The notes below the pieces were generated by a model, which made no database searches, had not been told where the DNA came from, and saw nothing but the letters and a program-made list of their open reading frames with translations. A DNA stretch of 21,448 nt from Saccoglossus kowalevskii (taxonomy: Eukaryota; Hemichordata; Enteropneusta; Harrimaniidae): the NCBI RefSeq assembly GCF_000003605.2, contig NW_003120425.1:266256-287703 (forward strand), in the 5' to 3' direction. Within the stretch, counting starts at the first letter, position 1; each line of letters starts with the position of its first letter. The position numbers and the translations under genes were made by a program. Of this stretch, positions 9,201 through 16,591 are shown piece after piece.

Positions 9201-12200
9201 ATGGTTGAAGTACACATAGATCTGTTCTGTGCAGGTAAATCCATTACTGTTTCATATGTATTTGTGATTAAAATCTAGTTATATTAGAAGGATCATATAA
9301 ACAAAATATTACAGGTTGTGTATGATGTTTAGTTATAGTCACAAAACACTATAACACATGACGCATAGAGTCAGTAACAACCACTGGTGGTGCTGTATAA
9401 CTTCAAACATTTTAGTGGCTCGCAAAGGTTGACATGTCAAGGATATAGGCATCGACGCACGCACGCACGCACGGACGCTCAGACATACGGACAGAGGTCA
9501 ATCCACAAATTCAAAATATTCAAACATGTACATGCCGTGCAATGGTGTTAAATAAACACACATACATATTGTATGAGGTACTCGAAAACAATTCCACATA
9601 TCAAGTTTTGTCATTTATTTATCCGACAATGGTGCGAATACACTGTATACACTGTATATACATTGTATACACTATATATGAATAAATCAGGTATATCTTA
9701 CCTGTTGGCGTTGAGCCTATAGTAGGAAAAGAAAGTGTAAAGTTTATTATTATGCAAAATATGCATATATACGTATATGCGAAGATCTCAGTCTATTTTT
9801 TTAAGAACATACTTTGAAAGTATTTTGAAATTAACGTTTTTTCTAATTTTCAACTGAAACAACAAAATAAAAATTTAGTACTGATATATATTCACTACCC
9901 TTTACGCATTTGTTTGATATCTACGCTATATAAAGATCGTACAAAAGTTATAAAACAAGTAAAACTGCAGATCTATATTTCTGTTGACCACTGCAAGATT
10001 TAGTTTCTTCACTTCCATTTCTTTGAAGTAAAAGTACTTTAATGACATGAAAACATTCTCACGATAGTGTCACCGTTCTTGCTGCATATGAAATACCGTC
10101 AGAATCAGTACATTCATTGCCACATACTTTTTTTTATAAATGATACATTTTGAGTTTGTACGCTGTGAATTATAGTTATTTTAACAGTTGACATTGAGTT
10201 CACATGCGATTCACAAATTTGGTGAATCGTGAACTCTTTGTAGTGGACTATGTTATATGCAGGTTATCCCACTATTTATGGTTTAATTAATTGCAATAAG
10301 ATACAAACTGTGGTTTCCCTTGTAATCAAATGTAGATCTTTCTCAAAATCCAAAATATTTGTTCCTGACGAAGGATAGTCTCTACTGCAAATTTCATGAA
10401 CATTCGTCACAAACTTGGATGGGAGTTCAAACTTCGCACACCATCATTTCTACAACCGAAATCAATGAAGTGCAATATATTATTTCTTTACTTATTATTT
10501 TTTTTCACTAATTTTCATATAACAGGTTTATTGTATAAAAAATAAATTCATATTATTGACTCGCATTGATGGATTTTCATGTTGTTGAAACATGTATGTT
10601 TCATTATAAATCAACAATACTCTTGTTATCTTAGAAAGCTATCATATTGCTAATGTGTATGTTCTGTAAAACTAGTTACACTAATTCAATAGTCAAACCA
10701 ATACAATGGTGTACATTTAGAATGTTGAACGGGTAATAACAGAATTTACACTTGTAATCGCTGCCTGGTCACCTCTTGTAAATCGATTGGAACTGAACAT
10801 CAAAGATGCACAAATTCCATATAAAAACATACAATTCTGGTTTTGAAACCTGAATAGAAAATGTGTTACTTACTGGGAGTGGGAGGAGAAGGAGTGGTAC
10901 CTGTTTGAAAATAAAAAAAAATACAAATTTAACATTATTATTTGCAGCACATTAAATCAGTGTGTCAAACTTAATGGGACAATGACGCAAATACACATAT
11001 ATCTGTTCTGTGCAGGTAAATCAATTACTGTTTCATATGTATTTGTGATTGAAATCTAGTTATACTAGGAGCCTAATATTCGTAAAATATTTCAGGTTGT
11101 GTATTATGTTTAGTTATAGTTACAAACCACTATAACACATGACGCATAGAGTCAGTAACATCCACTGGCGGCGCTGTATAATTTCAATTTTTTTAGTGGC
11201 TCGCAAAGGTAGGCATGTATATAGGTTTCGACGTACGCACACGGACGGGGACTAATAATGTACTGGAGAAGACGAACATGCACATAACTCGGTCGGGTTC
11301 ATTTTTGAAAGACACTGTGCCATAAATTGTAAGTGAAAAGCAGAGCCCTTGATATGTGAATGAAAAGCACATATGTTTCGATACTTTGCAACAACCCATT
11401 GCATATGTTTATTTTTAGACTGCTGATACAGCCACTGGATTGTGTTGTCAGCAGAATTTGACATACATGCATCCAGTCTCCCCCAGTGGCATAATGGTGT
11501 TTCCCAGACAGTGGCGTGGTGATTGTGAACTTGGAATGTACTAAGCCCAGCGTTGTTGGCAATGAAAATAGGTATGACATAATTGACCCGACTCTCCTAC
11601 TTTTTATATTGGTAGAGCTCGGATAAACAGTGGTTTATTCCACTACCAAAATTGTCATCTACTTTACTCTAATTTGTCCGCTATTTCGAGATAACCAATC
11701 GTTTCGTTGAATACATTTTATTGTTTCCATGGCCATAATTTAGTTGTAGCGTTTAAGTTGAAACATGTGGAATAATCTTAAGTCAGGAAGGTGACCTGAC
11801 TTGATCCTATAACATCCTGTGATGCTGATTCCTGACTCCAGTGAGCTGTACCCTATACAGGGGTACATGTGCAGACGTGCTGTGCACTAATCCCTGCTGA
11901 TCAAGAGAAACCACTGACGCTCACTGTTCGTTGTACCGGCGGTACTGGTAGCAGCATATAGCAGTACAGTTGCCGATACTCCCTGGACATATAGCACGAG
12001 TTTAAATTGTAGTGCAGCTGTTTCGACAGTGTGCCAGAAACGATAAGTCCTAAGTTTTATTTGTTTAATGTATATCCCCATTCCTTGCTGGTTCCAGTGA
12101 CTAGCACGCCATACTACTTATTTATTAAAGTGAAGGGAGACGATTTATAAAATAAGCATGCTGTCAGAGACGTCTATTATTAGACCTGTATGAAAATATG

Positions 12201-15200
12201 CTCCCAGCTCCTGAATACAAAGTATACCCATAAAGGCCCCTCCCCGCATTTTACATCACAATACCATCAATGTCGAAGCCGAATGATTGTATTATATTTT
12301 TTCTTCTATGACATTGAAATTGCATTATTTTTCCATGATCTCAATTTCTGATAATTGATCTCAACTTGTTGGTAGTTTCAAAGTTTAAACCAGCACGGGT
12401 ATTATTTTGTTAGAAGTCATTTTGGCTAGCAACGTGACCGAATGTTTCGTGGTCGAGAAGAACGGGATGGCAAATGATGGACGAAACTTTGTTCACCAGA
12501 AAATGGATAGATGGCATGGACATCGTGCAATTGAGTACGCCCTCCTACTATAGCCCAAACGTTAGCCTCGTCGGGTAATTTGTTCAAAATGAAAAAAAAA
12601 TATTTCGCTTCGTAACTGCTTGTTTTCGTTGTCAATGTGTGATCGAGTGTACATGACCATGATATATAATAATTGCTCATCTCTTCGGGCTATTCATACT
12701 GGGGATATTATTCCAAGACTGCTGTGTCGGCATGTTTGTCGTAAATACGAGCGAAATCCATAGTCATGCAGCGCACATTCGCATTCCGTGCAAATAAACA
12801 TTTGAATGCATTTACGCGAGTTGCTTTATCGCATAAGGGTCCTCGTAAAACACGACCTGTCGTAACGACCACGGTACCGCTCTTTTTATGTATTTACAAA
12901 ATACATAGAACATCTACTTTCTACTCATAACAGGCTAAAATTGTGCGACTGAATAAATATTAAACAAATTTGACTAATTTGAAAACAATTCAATTTGTCT
13001 GAATCGAGAAGCGGTTTTAGTGGAAGAGCGATTCCACTAAATTGAGTACAATATATATTTATTAACTGCAACTAAGTCATATATAAACATTGGTCCCTTT
13101 GATATTACATTTATTCAGTTGGTACAGCTCCTCTTGAATAACTGTCACATCGGGGAAAGCAATCTTTATATACCCTGAGTGTTATAGGACATTATTCAAG
13201 TTACCTTGACGCGTCCAAATGAAATAAGTCGTTTCGTGGTGAAGCTTGTTTTAAAATTATATATTTCCGAGGTTTATTAATCATCATTTTGATGATTTCC
13301 AGTAAAAATCTATTTTGCGTGGTTTGAAAAGCTTTCTAAAACTATGTCATAACCAATTGAGCAAACAATTAACTGCCAATGAGATGAATGCCTGTACCCA
13401 ACAATCATTTTGCCGAATAGAGTTTTGATTAAATATTAGCGAACGAAAGATGACACTGTCGCCGATATAATTTATATTGGTGGTCTTGTAATAATACTTA
13501 CATTTGTTCACAATAACAGACTGCATGAGTGCATTGGAAACATCCCATTGTCTATAATATATGATATAATATTTCGTTGGGTCATATACGCTACGAAATG
13601 CACTTAAACCATTTGACGTGGGTCCTCCTCCAATTCCTTTACTTAAGCTACCTGGGGCTGCTGCTGGGTATTCAAGAATTTCATATTTTACTGTGACAGT
13701 CGATCCAAGGTCCTTCGCTAAGACCACTTCTATGGTGCCATTTTGACATGTGTTCCAGTCTGCACCAAGTGTAAAGTTACCTGCAATTCAAATGATATCC
13801 AAGATATGGTGTATATGAATACTACTAAATACCGGTTTATTATTTCTCTAAATGCACGATTGTGAATATTCAATGTGACGGCAAAAGTCGTGTAACTGTT
13901 GATTTTTATATTCGTGGAATCGGTAGCTCATATAGCAGAAATGTTACAAGAATACATAAATGTTAATGGCTAGATCATCAGGAAAGGTTTAAGTGACCGC
14001 GTCCGGTTTAACTTTGCTATCTTGTCAGCTATCTTGGAATGGAGAAAAATGTTCGAAATGTTTCGAATCAAAATCTATAAGTTGACAAGATTAATTATTT
14101 CCGATATTTGGCTGATGTGAGAAAAGTTGCAGAAAAAGAAGAAAAAACAATTTAGTCTCAAATCCAAACATCACTCAATTAACCCAGACAAGTCATTTTA
14201 GGGTACAAATATGATGATCCGCACCAATTAGACAGCTGGACAATACCATCGATATAAAATTACTACTAAAATGTGAAACATCGTGTAACAACATGTTGAC
14301 TCACTCACAAACGATTCTTAATGCATATTATGAAGCATACTAGTTTTTATTGATGGAAAATGCCAGAGTATGTATTAACAAAAGTACGAGCTAGACAGCA
14401 ACGAAATAAATATACATTCAGGAAAGAGCTGTTAATAGAAAATAGAAAAGACATATAAAATACCGTGTGAAACTTGCACTCATCAAACTCTACCTGTCAC
14501 ATTTGTGATTTCAAATGGTCGATGTCGAATATTTCTATTGAAAGGGGTTTTATTTATGCACGGACATAAGTAGACACTTTTTCGCCGTCACCATGGAAAT
14601 CATACGTTGTGCACCTGGGACATCTTCTTTAAGTTTGTCATCTGCAAATTTTATTGCAACGAATTTTTCGAACAACAATTATTTGATTGGGTCATACTGT
14701 TTATTCGGGCAATAACAGGTTTATTAGTCACCATGTACAATCTTTCATTTTTCGTATGGCAATTTACATCTTAGTAGCTTAGTGTGGCCATGGTATCGAA
14801 TGAGTTTGTTGGACAGTTTCTCAGACCGTCCACACGACTGTTATACTTAATAATTATATTCATGTAATTCATATTATAATGCTGCCAGATATTTCTTATT
14901 TAATTAATTATTGTTTACTTTTCCACTAACTAAATTAAGCCCATGTATTGCACTTTGCAGGATATTTCCAACTACCATGCTGTTATATTTAGTTTAGTGA
15001 ATATTTTACATGGAGTAATGTTTGTGTTTATATTTAATTAGTGCCACACATTAGATATCCAAGCTAACACAAAGCAGTATTAAAATGTGTGTCTAAATGC
15101 CCACATATTATATATTGCTCTTTCTGCATACATGTCTCATATAGACTACATGAACTATACATTATATTAGGGTGCACAACTACAAATATTTTGGCTTCAA

Positions 15201-16591
15201 CCAAATATCTGTATCCAGATAATAACAGTTGTCATTCTAACTTTGAATGCGAAATACAGAAATCACCATCGTCTCACAACAAAATTCAAGGTGTCTATCC
15301 GGGGATAAAGAAGCCATTATTTTTTTATCGTATGAGTAGCTTAATCTTCTTATTCAATCATATATGTGCACTTTGGTTTATTGTCATCAGTGGCATTATC
15401 AAAATTTTTTTTATCAGGGGGGAATGATATTTAGTAACTTGAAATCATGAAAAACGCCATGTTAATGTATAGCTGAAACCCGCACCATGATTCCTTCGTA
15501 GAACATAAACATAGTATTCCCAGTAATATATTGAAAAAAAATACGTGTTTCAGAACATGCTATGTCAAATTTTAATAAACATTCTTTCTTTCTTCCTTCT
15601 AATAGTATCATATAAACACAAGTGCATATAATTAATACAATTGAAAGTAGTCAGGATTATAAGTAGTACTACAAGTAGTGATGACGTCAATTATTATATA
15701 TAACTTATGGGCTAAATTTTCATGTTTGCTGTTGACTTATTAGAAAAGGCATGTATGGCATAATCATCAAAACCAAACTGAAGAATACATGCAACAATGA
15801 AGATACACAAGGGACAACCATGAGACTGCTACCAGCAAATATGTTTTACAACTTGGAACCCTTAATGCTCCTTTCAGCTATATATTCAAATGATCTGGGT
15901 AATGTTGAACGAAAACAAAAAAATGAGTACTGACTTGTTTGTGTTGTTTGTTGTACCCTATTACTGATATCACTTGTCACACCAGGATAAACTGCTTGTA
16001 CAGAGATTAGGTCATATAATGTGCCAGGGTTCAAATTTGTCAATTGATAAGTTGTCCCTGTTCCTGGGAGATTTATGGATTCGTGCTTTCCAGATGCAGA
16101 TTCATAATAGTTAAGAATATAACTGTCAGCTCTATTTGACGCAGTCCAAGAAAGAGATATTGTAGTGTCCGTAAACCCTGTAACTTGTAAACCAGTTGGT
16201 GCTGGTGCGGCTGTAAAACAAATTATTGTTGGAATCATTCAATCATTTTTATTGTTCATATCATCTGTGATACAATTATTGTTTAATGTAAAGAACAATG
16301 AGTACAAATATCAGTACTTACATGTTGTTTGTTGTACCTCATTACTGATATCACTTGTCGCATCAGGATAAACTGCTTGTACAGAGATTTGTTCATAGTA
16401 TGTGCCAGGGTTCAAATTTGTCAATTGATTAGTTGTCCCTGTTCCTGGGAGATTTATTGAATGGTGGATTCCAGATCCGGATTCATAATAGTTAAGGATA
16501 TAACTATTTGCTCCAGGGGTTCCAGTCCAAGAAAGTGATATTTTAGTGTCCGTATACCCTGTAACTTTTAAACCAGTTGGTGCTTGTGCAG
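6195..16591 (-). CDS. Multi-exon secreted FN3-FN3-(unknown domain)-Pro/Thr linker-vWD protein, 5' end missing
   Basis: Ten exons are read on the minus strand: 16591-16322, 16210-15935, 13780-13502, 10900-10874, 9716-9702, 9115-9095, 8645-8631, 8280-8036, 7660-7362 and 6204-6195. Acceptors are AG. Donors are mostly GTAAGT, GTAAGA or GTGAGA; two are weaker (GTCAGT after the second FN3, GTAACA after the 21-nt exon). Phases agree at every junction (1,1,1,1,1,1,1,0,2), and the sum is one open frame of about 485 residues plus stop. Rough residue ranges are FN3 1-90, FN3 91-182, an unrecognised domain 183-275, a Pro/Thr linker 276-301 and vWD 302-485. FN3 and vWD are known extracellular modules, so a secreted or matrix protein is inferred. 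No start codon or signal peptide was found, so the N terminus lies upstream. Function and orthology are unknown. The exon pairing is strong; inclusion of the 21-nt micro-exon and the final 10-nt exon is less certain without transcript data. Confidence 0.85.
6205..7361 (-). other. Intron between the vWD exon and the terminal exon
   Basis: The donor is GTGAGA and the acceptor TTTACAG. A run of A/T blocks (A-rich on plus, 6207-6233) forms the polypyrimidine tract. I looked for C8 or TIL-like cysteine-rich exons on the minus strand and found none. An open plus-strand ORF at 7051-7266 overlaps it and is considered spurious. Confidence 0.6.
7362..7660 (-). CDS. Exon: von Willebrand factor type D domain, C-terminal half
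   Basis: The acceptor is TATACTGTAG and the donor GTGAGA. The exon is 299 nt, starting in phase 0 and ending in phase 2. The peptide starts [14 protein letters not shown] and includes [14 protein letters not shown], then [17 protein letters not shown] and finally [11 protein letters not shown]. The GNxNGxxxDDF signature is the conserved vWD loop that binds calcium in related D assemblies, and FGDSW is the usual end of the domain. Most vWD domains read CGLCGN here; this one reads CGLLGN, so the second Cys is missing, matching the missing Cys before DPH in the previous exon. Sequons NAS and NGS are present. The intron between the two halves is 375 bp. Confidence 0.93.
8036..8280 (-). CDS. Exon: von Willebrand factor type D domain, N-terminal half
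   Basis: The acceptor is TTGTTCTTACAG and the donor GTAAGT after CATTTTCTT. The exon is 245 nt, entering in phase 1 and leaving in phase 0. The peptide begins [20 protein letters not shown] and continues [11 protein letters not shown], the classic vWD opening (DPH, TFDG, the F-x-G-x-C-x-Y strand, then a second Cys). The rest is beta-strand-like ([20 protein letters not shown]). The Cys that usually precedes the GDPH motif is absent: the position before ITEQ is Ala at the exon junction, and the CVVLT that can be read further upstream lies in the intron. vWD domains mediate extracellular assembly and binding; no partner can be inferred here. Confidence 0.93.
8341..8406. repeat. 16-bp direct tandem repeat beside the vWD exon
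   Basis: ACACAGTCAGTGACGA occurs twice without a mismatch (8341-8356, 8357-8372), followed by two degraded copies (ACACGTAGTTAGTGGCG and CAAACTGTCAGTGC). It lies in the intron 61 bp upstream, in transcript sense, of the first vWD exon. Confidence 0.85.
8631..8645 (-). CDS. 15-nt micro-exon, Pro/Thr linker (beta copy 1)
   Basis: The minus strand reads CTACTATAG, then GTCCAACGCCAACAG, then GTAAGA. The 15-nt exon is phase 1-1 and encodes PTPT; its last G joins CT of the vWD exon to form Ala. It is the last linker exon before the vWD domain and a close copy of 9702-9716. The four micro-exons together would give about 26 residues of Pro/Thr/Ser linker, and any of them can be skipped without a frameshift. 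Confidence 0.75.
9095..9115 (-). CDS. 21-nt micro-exon with shifted donor, Pro/Thr linker (alpha copy 1), possibly skipped
   Basis: The acceptor (AAAACAG before GTACC) is conserved with the 27-nt copy at 10874-10900. At the position of the ancestral donor this copy reads ATAAGT instead of GTAAGT, so that site is dead. A GT four bases further on (AA, then GTAACA) would give a 21-nt exon in phase 1-1 encoding TTPPPI. Using the old boundary would give 17 nt and break the frame. Either the new donor is used or the exon is skipped; both outcomes keep the downstream vWD frame. Confidence 0.45.
   Translation of the reverse strand, partial: VPLLLQ
9451..9475. repeat. ACGC microsatellite tract
   Basis: A short (ACGC)n run ending in ACGG lies at the right end of duplication unit 1. 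A degenerate counterpart (CGACGTACGCACACGGACGG) lies at about 11228-11248 at the end of unit 2. Confidence 0.7.
9702..9716 (-). CDS. 15-nt micro-exon, Pro/Thr linker (beta copy 2)
   Basis: The minus strand reads CTACTATAG, then a 15-nt exon, then GTAAGA. Phase is 1-1 and the exon encodes STPT plus the first base of a Gly codon. The exon and its flanks match the 8631-8645 copy closely, differing at 2 of 15 exon bases, while both splice sites are unchanged. Retention of both sites in each copy argues that the exon is used. An exon this short normally needs strong splice sites or enhancers. Confidence 0.72.
10096..10802. repeat. Indel block of about 0.7 kb between beta2 and alpha2, with a long hairpin
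   Basis: Unit 1 runs directly from CATATCAAATAC into the alpha block, whereas unit 2 has about 700 bp between the matching points. Near its left end, 10196-10236 forms a hairpin: GAGTTCAC and GATTCAC on the left pair with GTGAATC and GTGAACTC on the right, with a 4-nt bulge and a 7-nt loop. I could not see terminal inverted repeats or a target-site duplication, so a mobile origin is only possible. Confidence 0.4.
10874..10900 (-). CDS. 27-nt micro-exon, Pro/Thr linker (alpha copy 2)
   Basis: On the minus strand the exon lies between a T-rich acceptor ending CAAACAG and a consensus GTAAGT donor. It is phase 1 on both sides and encodes TTPSPPTP between two split codons, a flexible linker that could carry O-glycans. 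It lies inside the second unit of an intronic tandem duplication and is the better preserved of the two alpha copies. Joining to the preceding exon gives a Cys codon (T+GT); joining to the next micro-exon gives Ser (A+GC). Confidence 0.75.
10901..13501 (-). other. Large intron, with palindromes and a CpG-bearing patch
   Basis: This sits between the unknown-domain exon and the first linker micro-exon. It holds the alpha2 duplication tail to 11253. A palindrome cluster follows at 11780-11945: AAGTCAGG with a 7-nt loop and CCTGACTT, an imperfect 21-bp palindrome at 11847-11867, and GTACCGGCGGTAC at 11933-11945. A relatively CpG-rich patch lies at about 12420-12880, with a minus-strand ORF at 12426-12680 that matches no family I know. 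Additional small linker exons could be hidden here. Confidence 0.5.
13502..13780 (-). CDS. Exon: cysteine-bracketed domain of unknown family
   Basis: This 279-nt exon is phase 1 at both ends, with acceptor TTGAATTGCAG and donor GTAAGT after AACAAAT. The peptide opens [19 protein letters not shown] and continues with strand-like stretches ([34 protein letters not shown]). A Gly/Pro/Ala/Ser-rich loop in the middle contains [10 protein letters not shown]. One Cys lies near the start (WNTCQ). The codon split across the junction with the 27-nt micro-exon reads TGT, so a second Cys closes the domain and a disulfide between them is plausible. Sequons NFT and NGT suggest glycosylation. I do not recognise the family. 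The length and 1-1 phases match the FN3 exons, so it behaves as one shuffled module; a diverged beta-sandwich is possible. Confidence 0.82.
13781..15934 (-). other. Large intron between the second FN3 exon and the unknown-domain exon
   Basis: No further exon is recognised. A plus-strand ORF at 15089-15427 is the longest in this stretch but lacks an ATG start, domain motifs or codon bias. A TGACGTCA site (15682-15689) lies just before TATATATAA on the plus strand, noted as a weak promoter-like arrangement. Confidence 0.55.
15935..16210 (-). CDS. Exon: fibronectin type III domain (second)
   Basis: This is a 276-nt exon, phase 1 at both ends, reached through a 111-bp intron with a TTGTTTTACAG acceptor. 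The peptide begins [16 protein letters not shown] and contains the core Trp (ISLSWTA), [12 protein letters not shown] and [15 protein letters not shown], so it is a complete FN3 module. Its donor (GTCAGT) is weaker than that of the first FN3 exon (GTAAGT), although the flanking intron bases are clearly related, so the site probably drifted after duplication. Reading through would meet an in-frame stop at the far end of the 15.85-16.24 kb minus-strand ORF, so splicing here is needed. It joins the next exon as A+GT, giving Ser. Confidence 0.92.
16322..16591 (-). CDS. Exon: fibronectin type III domain (first in window)
   Basis: This 270-nt exon is phase 1 on both sides, so the whole domain can be duplicated or skipped without shifting the frame. 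The acceptor is a T-rich tract ending TTTTACAG at 16592 and the donor is GTAAGT. The peptide starts [15 protein letters not shown] and shows the FN3 hallmarks: the N-terminal APTGL strand, the core Trp in [15 protein letters not shown] in the middle, and the [15 protein letters not shown] turn and strand near the end. It has no cysteines, as usual for FN3. It is a close copy of the next exon (about 78% identical residues by eye). FN3 modules mostly act as spacers or adhesive surfaces in extracellular proteins; nothing here points to a specific ligand. The split first codon shows that at least one more coding exon lies upstream. Confidence 0.93.

Larger units (their letters stand above)
8455..9490. 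repeat. Intragenic tandem duplication, unit 1 (beta1 + alpha1 micro-exons)
   Basis: This unit consists of block beta (about 8455-9025, containing the 8631-8645 micro-exon) and block alpha (about 9045-9490, containing the 9095-9115 micro-exon). It matches 9518-11253 in the same order and orientation. Long shared strings include the segment around GAATAAATCAGGTATATCTT, TTATAAAACAAGTAAAACTG in beta, and CATGACGCATAGAGTCAGTA in alpha. Identity by eye is around 85-90% in most parts. The right end carries a short ACGC-repeat tract. Confidence 0.88.
9518..11253. repeat. Intragenic tandem duplication, unit 2 (beta2 + alpha2 micro-exons) with an extra block
   Basis: This is the second copy of the unit at 8455-9490. 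Block beta2 is about 9518-10095 and block alpha2 about 10803-11253. They are separated by roughly 700 bp absent from unit 1, so that block was either inserted here or deleted from unit 1. Both micro-exon positions and their acceptors are conserved. As with unit 1, the right end has a degenerate ACGC-rich tail, here shorter. Confidence 0.86.

Noticed and set aside
11480-11530. TGGCATAATGG, similar to a tRNA A box
   Set aside because: No GGTTCGAATCC-like B box at the right distance and no cloverleaf.
11193-11580. Three overlapping minus-strand ORFs
   Set aside because: Being open in several frames at once with no motif suggests chance rather than coding.
12426-12730. Minus-strand ORF in a CpG-bearing patch
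   Set aside because: No family resemblance or suitable splice sites. Kept only as a compositional note.
13502-13780. Unknown-domain exon as a CBM2-type carbohydrate-binding module
   Set aside because: Only the ADWNT start is similar. The conserved GW and FGF motifs are missing and the cysteine lies at a different place.
15089-15427. 112-codon plus-strand ORF
   Set aside because: It has no ATG at its start, no domain motifs and random-looking composition. It lies in an intron of the minus-strand gene.
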